Source: Posidonia oceanica (Eukaryota; Streptophyta; Magnoliopsida; Alismatales; Posidoniaceae). Taken from it: a stretch of DNA of 64,000 nucleotides. Both the position numbers and the translations under genes were made by a program. Where the stretch lies: the NCBI GenBank assembly GCA_037176725.1, contig JAZBRS010000013.1, positions 3,599,001-3,663,000 of the forward strand, given 5' to 3'. Shown here in pieces: positions 14,001 to 26,000 of this stretch; positions within the stretch are counted from its first letter, which is position 1, and each line of letters begins with the position of its first letter. Under the pieces are notes generated by a model. That model searched no databases. It was not told where the DNA came from and saw nothing but the letters and a program-made list of their open reading frames with translations.

Positions 14001-17000
14001 AGATTCACAATAATGGCGAAGATTTGCTTGAGTAAATTCCAAGGCATTATCAGTTCGAAGAATTTTGGAGCAAATAGAATATTGATTTATTATTTCTACA
14101 AAAAAAATTTTAATAGTATCAAGAACAGTGACTATCTTTCAACAAATAAATCCATGACACACGTGAAAAATCATCAATAAAGACAATGTAATATCTATAA
14201 CCAGACACAGAAGGTGTTCTGGCTAAACTCCATACATCACAATGAATCAATTCAAAAGGACTTTTACTTCGAACCAAACGAAGACTACGAAAGGTAGCAC
14301 AATAGTGCTTACCTAACTCACAAGACTCACATTGAAAAGAAAAAACAGATATCCATGGAAGAGTCTGTTGTAGTTTCTGATGAGAAGGATGATCCAAACG
14401 ACGATGCCATATGATAAATGGTTCTACTGTAGAAGCCAACGATGCAAAATCTCGGGGTATCTCATCTTTGACAAGTAGATAGTCTCCTTGGCCTTTGTCA
14501 AGCCCCAAACCAATCCTCTTCTCTGTCTGTAGGTCTTGAAAGGTACAGTGAAAATGGAAGAATGTTACAAAGCAATTAAGATGTTTGGTAATGGAACTAA
14601 TCGATAAAAGGTTAACTGGAAATTCGGATACATAAAGAACTGTCTAATGTTAACCGAGACGTAGCACGAATAGTGCCTTGTCCAGAAACACGACAAACCC
14701 GACCATCTACAATGGAAACTAATCTAATATTAGGCAACTAAGATATACGAAAATAAAGATCACAACTACCTGTCATGTGGGAGGATGCTCCTGAATCAAT
14801 GATCCAAGAACTGTCCCTAGAGGCTAATAAACCAGAGATACTTGAAATAGAGGCAATGGCATGTGATGCCATAGCAGTAGAAGATTGAGTCTCTAAACTG
14901 AAGAAACTGGGCATACTCCTCCTGAGAGAGTGTCACTCGTGATGCACTGGTAGTAGAAGCAACTACAGGTGTACTCTGTACCTCTGTAGAAACATGTGCC
15001 CATTCTGGCCTTCCAAACTTTTCCCAGTAGCGATCTGATCTGTGGTTAGTGCGACCACAGTGCTCACATGGAGTCCAGCCTCTGCCATCACACGGTTAGT
15101 GCGACCATCAGTCCGTCCTCGACCTCCTCCCCAGCCAGAATTGCAACCACGACCACGAGTAGCAACCATAACAGAATGATCTGAAGTAGACGTGGGTACA
15201 CCGATAGAAACACGGAGAACCCTAGCAAATGTGCTCCAGACTGGGAGTAGAATCTGCACCAAGGATCTGACCTCGAATCTGAGATGAGAGGTCCGAAGTC
15301 AAGCCAGAAAGATAAGCTGCAACTGCTAGCTCCTCACGATAACGCAACATAGCAATGTCAGTGGTTGATACAAATCAAGCTCATCCAAGAGGGCCCGAAG
15401 TGAACCAAAGTGATAACTATCCCCCATCTTCAGTGTAAAAATCTGCTCATATACCTTAAAGACCCAAGAAATGTTCTTCTCATATCCATACATTTGCTTC
15501 AAGGTATCCAAAATCTTCTTTGCATCACACCTCGAGCAACCGTGGACTCCATGCTATTCACCAACCAGGAGACAATAGCAGAGTCATCTACAAACCAATC
15601 TTCATATGTATTGTCCTTTGCATCAGGAAGAGACTAAGTCAAATGTTTGAGCTTGCGGTGAGTAACAAGAAATGTCTCAAAACTTTATGCCCACAGTAAG
15701 TAGTTCTTTCCATTGAGTTTTTCTGAGGTTCCACTCAAATTCTTAATGAGAAATTCTCTAGAGGCCATGTTGATCTACACAAATCAGATCTGAAAAGAGG
15801 TGTTATCTAGGTCCAATTGGTGCTGAAAATAAGCCAGAAAACCTCCAAAGGATGATAACCGGGTGGACAATAAGAACCACCCTCAGTAGTTGTAGAAAGA
15901 AGGGTACACAGGTCTTTGTACGAGCAGTTCAGCAGTAGTGGCCAACAGATCGACTGCCGATGGTAGTAGAGGATGCCTTCTATGCACCAATCACATGGGT
16001 GTCGACAAAGGAGGTGGCGGTTGGAGCCGCCAGTGAGAGAGGAGGGGCCGAGAGCCCCTTACAGCAGCCTGGTCGGCAGTAGATCAAGGCCGGACAAGCC
16101 CTGACGTCGGCGGGAAAGAACTTACAGGATGCCTGACGGCGGCAGAAGGGGCGGGGGAGGCCTGCGGGAGTCCCGACGGCAACGGAAGAAGGCTCTGGAC
16201 GGCCGACGCCGGCGGGAAAGGACTTACAGGATGCCCGACGACGGCGGAAAAGGCAAGGGAAGCCTGCAGGATTCCCGACGGCGACGGAAGAAGGCTCTGG
16301 ACGGCCTGTCGGAGGCGGAGGAAGACTCCAAACGGTCTATCGACGCCGGCTGAGGGTTCGACTGACCCTGGAGGCGGTGGAAAAGAGGTGGAAAACTCCT
16401 GGTGGCATCGGAGGTGGCCGGAGACGGGGTTACCGACGCCGAAGGTGAAGGAGGAAGTGGCCGGCGGCTAGGGTTTCAACCTAGGCTCTGATACCATAAA
16501 AGATGGAGAGGAAATATTGTCTCCTACTATTAGGTCCACATGTAACATATATATAGGATAGGATATAAATAGATATCCAATTACCCTATTACACTACCTA
16601 ATATACAATACTCTAATAAGCTCAACAATACTGTTTTGTGACCTTTTCCCTTTTCTTTGTACTTTACAGGATTTACAAACAAAGAAGAGGATTTGTTTGG
16701 ACCGTGAGCATGAAAATGTTGTGTACCTGTTGATTCATGATGAGATACCTCAGAGATTAGCATCTATTGCATCTACACAGGAGTCGTCATTACTGTGGCA
16801 TTTTCGACTTAGTCACCCGTCTTATCGTAAGCTTCAGCAGGCTTTACCTTGGGTTTCTGTCAATCCTTTTGTTTGTGAATCATGTCAGCTAGATAAGCAT
16901 CACTATGCTACCTATAGGCGTCTTGATCTTACTACTAGTCAAAGTCCATGTGAGTTGATTCATTGTAATGTCTGGATTCATATGTGTCTAGTCATAAGTA

Positions 17001-20000
17001 TTACATTGTTTTTGTTGATGATTTTTCACGAACATTTTGGATTTATCTTCTTTGAGATCGTATTCAGGTTCTTGATGTAGTCAAACAATTTTTTACAGAA
17101 ATAATAAATCAATTTGCTGTTACTTCAAAAATATTTCGCACTGATAATGCACTTGTATTTGTTCAAACTAAACTTCAAGATTACTGTGCCACTCTTGGTG
17201 TTCTTCATCAAACTACTTATCCTCATGCATCTCAACAAAATGGTGTAGCTGAACGTAAACATCAATATATTCTAAATGTTACATACACCATTATGTTGTA
17301 GATGTATGTTTCAAAGTACTTATGGTCTGATGCTATGCTTACTGCTTTTTATCTCATCAACAAGATGTCGTCTGCTCCTCTTGGTGGTGAAGTACCTCTC
17401 CGACGCTTGCAACCTGAAAAGGAGTTGTTTTCCTTGTCCCCTCGAGTGTTTGGATGTATTACCTTTGTTCAGGATCTATCTTCAGGTATTGACAAGTTAT
17501 CTCCTCGGTCCATTAAATGTATTTTTGTTAGGTACTGGAGGACTCAAAGAGGATATCAGTGTTTTCATCCACCTATTCGTTATTATATAATTTCTGCAGA
17601 TGTCACCTTCTTTAAGTCCACACCCTACTTTGGTTCTATTGATTCTCCTTCAATTAGTGTTTCCTTTACCTCCACCTGTTATTGACTCGACCATAGATGA
17701 TGATAGTTCTCCAATTGTGGAACAAAATTTACCTCATCCTTTGCAGGTTTATCGTCATCGTCAGCAACCACCTCTGACTCAGCCTTCCTCCAACACGTCT
17801 GTGGATCCACCTACCTTAGACCTTGATGTGCCTATTGCTATACGAAAGGGTAAGCATTCCTCCACAGCTCATTCGATTTCCCGTTTTCTGTCCTCTGACC
17901 ATCTTTCACCTTCTTCCCGTAGCTTTACCTTGTCTATTTCCACAGAGTCCATTCCCATAAACTACCAGGAAGCACTTCTATTTCCTCATTAGAAGGCTGC
18001 TATGGATGATGAAATGGAAGCATTAGTATCTTGTGGTACTTGAGACTTGGTTGCTTGCCCTGCAAATACCAACATTGTTACTTGTAAATGGATGTTCACT
18101 ATCAAGCACAAGCCACATGGGTCTGTCAATAGGTACAATACTCGTTTGGTTGCTCGTAACTTCAATCAGACATATGGTGTTGACTATGAAGAGACTTTTT
18201 CGCCTGTAGCTCGTCTGAATTCTATACGAGTTCTCCTGTCTATTGCCACAAGTCAGTCATAGAATCTATGTCAGCTTGATATTAAGAATGCTTTTCTATA
18301 TGATAATCAGGTTCTTATGGAACAACCGTCAAGAGAATTAGGTATGCTTACTCAAAAAAGTAATTTATGATCTCAAACAAAGTCCACGAGCATGGTTTGA
18401 GAAATTCAGCAGAGTTGTTACAGACAGTGGTTTCCAGAGATGTGCACTGGATCATTTAGTGTTTTACAGGAAGACAACCAGAGGATGTGTTATTCTAGCA
18501 GTATATGTTCATGATGTCTTATTGACAAGTAGTGACTCTGCAGGGATCGGTCAGAGATACTCATTTTCTCACCAAGGATATGGGAAAATCCAAGTATTTT
18601 CTAAACATTGAGTTGCCTATGCTAGAGACAGGATGGCATTGTATCAGAGGAAGTATGTACTAAATCTACTTCAAGAGACTGGGCTTATGAGTTGTAAACC
18701 CGAGAGCACTCCTATAGATCGAAGTCCTGCTTTCTTTCGGGGATAGTTCGTTGAGCTTCTTGAGAATGTTGGTCAATATACTGATTAGGAAGTTGATTTA
18801 CTTGACTGTCACTCGCCCTAACATTTCTTATGCAGTTGGACTTCTCGATCAGTTTATGCATGAGCCTAGGATGGCTCATTGGCAGGGAGCATTGTGAATT
18901 CTGGCCTACATTAAAAATATTCCAAGAAAGGACCTTATTTATAGGAAGAATGGTCACTTATAGATTGAGACGTTTTCAGACACTTTGGTTATACAGGTGA
19001 CAGAGAAGATAGAAAGTCCACGTCAGGCTACTGCACGTATGTTAGGGACAACTTTGTTACTTGGTGAAACAAGAAGTAGAATGTTGTATTCAGATCTAGT
19101 GTTGAGGCCGAGTATCGTTCCATGACGCAGACAGTATGTGAGATGGTGTGGCTCAGGTCACTACTGATAGAGCTTGGTTTGTCTGTTGACGTTCCCATAG
19201 TTATGCATTGTGACAACCAAACAGCTATCTCCATTGCTAACAATCCAAGTTTTCATGAACGCACAAACCATATTAAGGTTGGTTGTCACTATGTGCATGA
19301 TATGGTGATGAGCAACTCCTTACACTCAATCTTCAGAGCAACTAGCTGATATTTTCACGAAGGGACTAGGTATTGGTATATTTAGTTCTCTTTGTAACAA
19401 GCTTGGCATGATTGATTTATATGCTCCAGCTTGAGGGAGAGTGTTAGACTTATTGGTTAGCGATAGTCTATTTAAGTTATTAGATATCCATTTTGTTGGA
19501 TGTTCTCCTGTATATATATAACACCTATCTTGTTTAATGAAAGAATTCTTTTTTCCTTCACAATTGTCATGGAAAATAGTTTTCAACGTTATGTTATTGA
19601 TCATTCAGTGTTCATCAAAAGGCAGAGCAAGGGCAATGTTATCCTAACAGTGTTCATCAAAAGACAGAGCAAGGGCAACGTTATGTTATTGATCAGAGTC
19701 TGGATTTTTAGGACAACACATCAGAAGCCTTTACAAACGTTGGACGATATAGACGGATGATCCAGAAACTAATTTTTTTACCTGTCACGTCCAAATATTT
19801 CTTATGCTGTTGGTCTCCTAAGTTTATATATGAGCCTAAGATGACCAATTGGAAAGGTGCTCTACATGTATTAGCATACATTAAAAGGCTTTGTATACAA
19901 AAAACGTGGACATTTTGAAGTTAAGGCCTACTCAGACTCTAGCTATGCTAGTGATAAAAAGGACAGGTCAGACTATTGTACTTATGTGGAAGACAATCTT

Positions 20001-23000
20001 ATCACTTGGAGAAGTAAAAAGCAAAATATGATGTGACAATCAAGCAATTATCTTTATGCACATAATCCCGCGTTCCACGAACGGACAAAGCACACTGAGG
20101 TCAACTGTCACTATCTATGAGACACTGTGATAAGAGAAATCATTTCTATTCCATAGACCCCGTCGTCTGAGCAACGGGCAAACATCTTCACCAAAAGACT
20201 AAGTGTTGAGGTCTTTATGTCTCTTTATAACAAGCTGGAGATTTTAGATACATATGTTCCAACTTGAGGAGTGTTAGATCTATTATTAGTTAGTGTTATA
20301 GGCTTTAATAAGTTATATGGGTAAATAGATATCCATGTAACTAGTATGGGCTATATATATGTGTAATCTTTTGCTTAATTAAAATAATTCTATTGATTCT
20401 CTCTAATCTCAACACTTAGAATCATTTTATTCCAAGTCTCTATATAGTAACAAGTTTTTTTAATTCATTAATAATAAAAATGGATGAAGTTTTCAAGAAT
20501 TTCTTTTAGACTAAATATATATAGGTTTTGGTGTTACCGTAGCATTTAGATAGAACGTCTTTCCTAATGGCTGATAATGCCTCACTGGCAATAACTTTGG
20601 AGCCTATGCAGGCCTGTCAAACACCAAGAACATGTGTTAGCATAACCATAGAAGAGACAAATCAGGAACTACATAAAAGAACCAATTAGTTTCTTTCAGG
20701 ATCTCTAGGTAATTAAATCTTTTGCTCGTTTACAGCCATAGCTTTCAGGATTTCTAGGGTGTAGGTTTCCTGTTGCCCATTTTACTACTAATATTTTAGC
20801 TGTATGTGAAGATACTAGGATTATTGTCGAACTGAGGGACCAATGTAACATCCTTCAAGCGCCATCAAGGGCTCAAGAAGCCATGATCATGAGGACCATA
20901 AGTTTCCCTATATATATAAGCATTTATTTATAATTTACTTATTAGCATATAAGTTTCCCTATATATAAGGGCTTATTTATAATGTACCGATTAGCATACA
21001 CTATGCCCACAAGTTGTCTTATCAAAGTTTAATACTCAAACATTTTTTAGAACAACTAAAGAAACATGATGCGAGGTATTTTGTCTAGCTCGGTTCGGAC
21101 CAGATGATCCAGGCAAACAGCCTATGCACACCCGGATGGCAAGCATGAAGACCCCAGGCGAATGGCCTATAGGCATCCGCGAGTTCAACCAGCCAAGGCA
21201 TACTGCAAGAATGCCGACCGCACACCCAGCCTCAGTGCCGGCCGAACTCCAATCCTCGAGAGCTTCCCAAGCTACAACACGTGGTCCCTCTAATGCACTG
21301 TAGCTTCCATGCGTACGGCACCGCATTCTAACAACGTTGCATGCAGATTATAACCCAGACACCTGTCCTCAGTGGTGGCACATGGTCTCACCTGTGCCTC
21401 ATAAATTTACGCAGGTTCCCTACACACACAGTAGTACCGCATGCCTTCGACAATAACCAACGGACATCCCAACAGGCAGACCAGGGTGTCTTTCTGAACA
21501 TTCCATACCTTCTGTCTCTGACAGGTCTGTAGAGTTGCTTGACAAGCCTGCTAAAGTCTAACAGCTAACAAAAACACCTTACTATGCATAACTCCCTTGT
21601 CAGAACATGACGTGTGTCCAAAACAGTACTTCCAGTGAATATACTCCGCAACTACCTCCCTTAGGTGTAAATACCCATTATTGGATCGTTTTCCACCTAA
21701 AATCTTGCTTACGAGTTCTTACTCACAAACATCTCTTAAACCTGATCTCCCTCACTTAAGCATCGAAGCACTGTTAATGGAAAGATTTACTATTACATTA
21801 GTTCTAGAACAAGGGATTACATATGTATTTAAAGGGAAATAAACAAGTAAGGTAAATGAATATCCATTTACCCACACTAACTCTAACACTCTCTCTCAAG
21901 TTGGACCATATATATCTAATATGCCCAATTTGTTACATAAATACTAAAAAACAGTAGTTCCCAATCCTTTGGTAAAAATATCAGTTAACTACTAAGGTGA
22001 AGGAGCATAGGGAGTAAAGATAATCCCTCTCATAACAATGTCTCTTACATAATGATAATCCACTTCAATGTACTTGGTACGTTCATGGAAAGTTGGATTG
22101 TTTGCAATGAAGATTGCGACTTGATTATCACACTGCATCGACATAGGTATGTGCACTGTACACCTTATCTCTATCAATAGAGATTTATGCCATACCAACT
22201 CACAAGCTATCTGAGTCTGGAAACCACATTCTGCTTCTTGCTCCTCCATGTAACAAGATTGTCCCTAACATAAGTACAATAGCCAGAGGTGGATTTCCTA
22301 TCCCCTTTATCACCTGCATAACTGAAATTTGAGCTCAATATTCAGATGCTTATGCTTTTGATGCACCAAGCCTTTCCCTAGAGTCCCTTTAATGTAGGCA
22401 AGAGCTCTCATTGCTCCATTCCAATGAAGTAGTATTGGCTAATGCATAAACTGACTCAGGAGACTAACTGTATAGGATATATCTGGACGTGTAACTGTTA
22501 GATAAATCAACTTGCCAATCATCCTTCGATATCTTCCTATATCCTCCACAAGCTCAAAAGTGTTATCCCAGAATTTTATATTGGGACCTATAGGTGTAGC
22601 CTCTAGTTTGCATCCCAACACACCTACCTTTTGAAGTAGGTCAAGAGCATACTTCCTCTGTGATAACACCATTTTCCCTGTTCCACAGGCAAACTCAATT
22701 CCAAGGAAGTATTTTAGTCTACCCATGTCTTTGGTAGCAAAATGACTACTCAAGTACTCGTTGGTCTTTGCAATGTCACTAGTATTACCGCTAGTTAGAA
22801 GGATGTCATCAACATAAACAATAAGAATGATACTACCACCGCTACTCCTTTGGATAAAAAACAGAGTGATCTACTGCACATCGGTGACTAAACTTGTCAA
22901 ACCAAGCTCTAGGACTTTGTCTGAGGCTATAAATTGTCTTTCTGAGTTTACACACCATCTCCCCGTAAGCAACATACTCAGGAGATTACTCCATGAGGAC

Positions 23001-26000
23001 TAGTTCATCTAAGTTTTCATAGAGAAAGGCATTTTTAACATCAAGTTGATGAAGTTCCCAAACTTGGTTGATGGAAAGAGATAGGAAAACTCTGATAAAA
23101 TTGAAGCGAGCAACAGGGAAAAAAGTCTCTGCATAATCACCACCAAATGTCTGTGTGAACACTTTTACTACCAATCTTACTTTGTATCTATCAATGGAGC
23201 TATCTGGTTAGTACTTGATAGTAAATACTCATCTGCAGCCAACTGCTATGGAGTCATCAAGATGAGAAACCAGTGTTCAAGTGTCTCGAGACTGTAAGGC
23301 TTAGACTTCCTCATCTATTGTAGATTTCCAGTGCAAAATTTGTAAAGCCTCTAAGTAGTTCTTTGGAAGAGATTCAGAAGAAACAGACAAAGCAAACTCA
23401 TAAAAATGAGGGTGAAGATGATCATAAGAAACAAAGCGAGAAATAAGATGGACAGTAACAAACTGCTTACTTCGACGTAGTGCAATGGGAATGTCAAGAT
23501 CAGTGGGAGGTGGATCTACAGGCGTGGAAGTGGCATTGGTCGGTGATGAAGCTGATGGATCTCCCCAGTGGCGACGAGTATATACTTGTAGAGGGCGAGA
23601 AGCAAGAGGAACAACGGGTGTGGTATCACCCAATTCTGGGTTGACAGGAGAGACAGGAACAGGAACAAGCGTCGGGTCAGGCGTAGGTGCTCCATCAAGT
23701 AGAGACTGCTCAAAAGAGGGAATGGGAGTGGGAATGTCAAGATCGATGAGAGGCAGATCTACAGACGTGGAAATGGCATTGACCGGTGATAAGCTGATGG
23801 ATCTCCCTAATGGCGACAAGTATATACTTGTAGAGGGCGAGAAGCAAGAGGAACGACAAGTGTGGTATCACCCAATTCTGGGTTGACAAGAGAGATAGGA
23901 ACAGGAACAAGCGTCACGTCAGGCATGGGTGCTCCGTCAGGTAGAGACTGCTTAAAAAAGGGAGTGGAATCAAAAAAAGAGACATCAGTGGAAATAAAAT
24001 ATCTTCTGAGTGACATATTATAGCATCTGTAACCTTTCTGAGTCCAAGAATACCTAAGAAAAACACACTAGATAGATTTGGGTGATAGTTTGTCAAGTCT
24101 AGGTGTGAAATACAAAACAAACACAATCAAACACCCATGGAGGTTGTTGAACTTATTAGAGTATTGTGTATTGGGTAGTATAATAGAGTAATTAGATATC
24201 CATTTTATCCTATCCTATATATATGTAACATGTTGACTCGATAGCAATATACATAATATTTTCTCTCCATCTTACAAGGTACCAGAGCCTAGGAAGAAAC
24301 CCTAGCCGCCGGCCACTTCCTCATCTCCAACGCCGGCAACCCCGTCTCCGGCCACCTTCGGTGCCGCTAAGAGTTTCCCACCTCTTTTCCGCCACCTCCA
24401 GGGTAAGGCAAACCCTCAGCCAACGTTAACAAGCCGTCTGGAGCCTTCCTCCGCCGTCGACAGGCCATGTGAAGCCTTCCTCCGCTGCCGTCGGGCCTCC
24501 TGCGGACTTCTCCCGCTGGCGTTAGGGCTGTTTAGCCCTAATCTATTGCCGACAGGCCTCTTCCAGGCCTGTCTGACTGCTGTAAGGGGCTCTCGGCCCC
24601 TCCTCCGTCACCGACGGCTCTAGCCGCCACCTCCTTTGCCGGCATACATATGATTGGTGCGTAAAAGGCATCTACTACTACCACCGGCAGTTGATCTGGT
24701 AGCCACTACTGCTGAACTGCTCGTATAAAGAGTTATATACCCTTCTCTCTACAATTACTGAGGGTGGTTCTTATTGTCCACCCGGGTTATCATCTCTTGG
24801 AGGCTTTCTAGCGTGTTTTCAGCACCGATTGAACCTAGATAACACCGCTTTTCAGATCTGATTTGTGCAGAACAGCATGGCCTCTAGGAAATCTCTCATT
24901 AAGAATTTGAATGGAACCTCAGAAAAACTCAATGGAAAAAAAACTACTTACTGTTGGCACAAGGTTTTGAGACATTTCTTGCTGCTCACCGCAAGCTCAA
25001 ACATTTGACTCAACCCCCTCCTGATGCGAAGGACAATACATATGAATATTGGTTTACAGATGACTCTGCTATTGTTTCCTAGTTGGTGAATAGCATAGAG
25101 CCCACGGTTGCTCGAGGTGTGATGATTCTTAAACTTACAAAGATCTGAAATACCTTGAAGCAGATGTATGGATATGAGAAGAATATTTCTCGGGTCTTTG
25201 AGGTATATGAGCAGATTTTTACACTGAAGATGGGAGACAGTTCAGTACAGAATCACTTTGGTTCACTTCGGGCCTTCCTGGATGAGCTTGATTTGTATCA
25301 GCCACTGACATCTGATATTGTTACGATGCGTCGTTATCGTGAGGAGCTTGCAGTTGCAGCATATCTTTCTGGCTTGACTCCGGACCTCTCGTCTCATATT
25401 CAAAGCCAAATCCTTGGTGCAGATTCTACTCCCAGTCTGGAGAGCATATTTGCTAGGGTTCTTCATGTTTCTACCGGCGTACCCACTTCTACTTCGGATC
25501 ATTCTGCCATGGCTACTACTCGTAGTCGTGGTTGCAATTCTGGCCGAGGAGGAGGTCGAGGACGGACCGATGGCAGAGGTCGTACTCCATGTGAGCACTT
25601 TGGTCATACTAACCACAGATTAGATCGCTTCTGGGAAAAGTTTAGAATGTCAGATTGAGCACAGGTTTCTACAGAGGTATAGAGTACACCTGCAATTGTG
25701 TCTACTACCAATGTGCCACCAATGACACTTTCTCAGGAGGAGTACGTCTAGTTTCTTCAGTTTAGAGAGACTCAGTCTTTTACTGCTATGACATCACATG
25801 CCACTGCTTCCACTTGAGGTATCTCTGGTTTATTAGCCTCTAAGGACAATTCTTGGATCATTGATTCAAAGGCATCCTCCCACATGATAGGTAGTCGTGA
25901 TCTTTATTCCCGTATATCCTAGTTGCCATATATTAGATCAGTTTCCATTGCAGATGGCCGGACTTGTCGTGTTTCTGGACAAGGCACTATTCGTGCTACG

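Larger units (their letters stand above)
11571..16627 (-). mobile_element. Copia C, nested in copia B
   Basis: 5,057-bp minus-strand copia with LTRs of 133 and 131 bp. The target duplication ATACT is at 11566-11570 and 16628-16632. Third level of the nest, and the only level whose transcription would run in the LEPA direction. Related to copia E by LTR and leader sequence. Confidence 0.95.
9704..19562 (+). mobile_element. Copia B, nested in copia A
   Basis: LTRs of 120 and 121 bp (TGTTAGACT...TTCACA). The target duplication ATTGT is at 9699-9703 and 19563-19567. Removing it restores the reading of copia A's RT region. Copia B is itself interrupted at 11570 by copia C, so its own length is about 4.8 kb. 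Same orientation as A, but a different LTR family. Confidence 0.95.
6212..20414 (+). mobile_element. Copia A, LTR retrotransposon (host of the nest)
   Basis: Complete Ty1/copia element in antisense orientation to LEPA. Two 143-bp LTRs (TGTTAG...CAACA) flank it, and CTTAG is duplicated at 6207-6211 and 20415-20419. Its own length without the nested copia B is about 4.3 kb. The order gag, protease, integrase, RT, RNase H is that of copia. Coding is broken by many stops and frameshifts. Copia B inserted in its RT region at 9703. Confidence 0.95.
21772..24144 (-). mobile_element. Copia D, 3' half only
   Basis: Minus-strand copia with a 117-bp 3' LTR at 21772-21888 and coding sequence up to the integrase. 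It stops abruptly at 24144, where copia E begins. No 5' LTR of this family was found, so the rest is deleted or lies outside. Distinct LTR family. Confidence 0.88.

Noticed and set aside
16129..16353. Arg/Gly-rich plus-strand open frame
   Set aside because: It is the complement of copia C's GC-rich leader. No start context or homology, and composition alone explains the open frame.
23485..23886. 133-codon plus-strand frame
   Set aside because: Antisense of the duplicated linker of copia D, which reads as pol on the minus strand.
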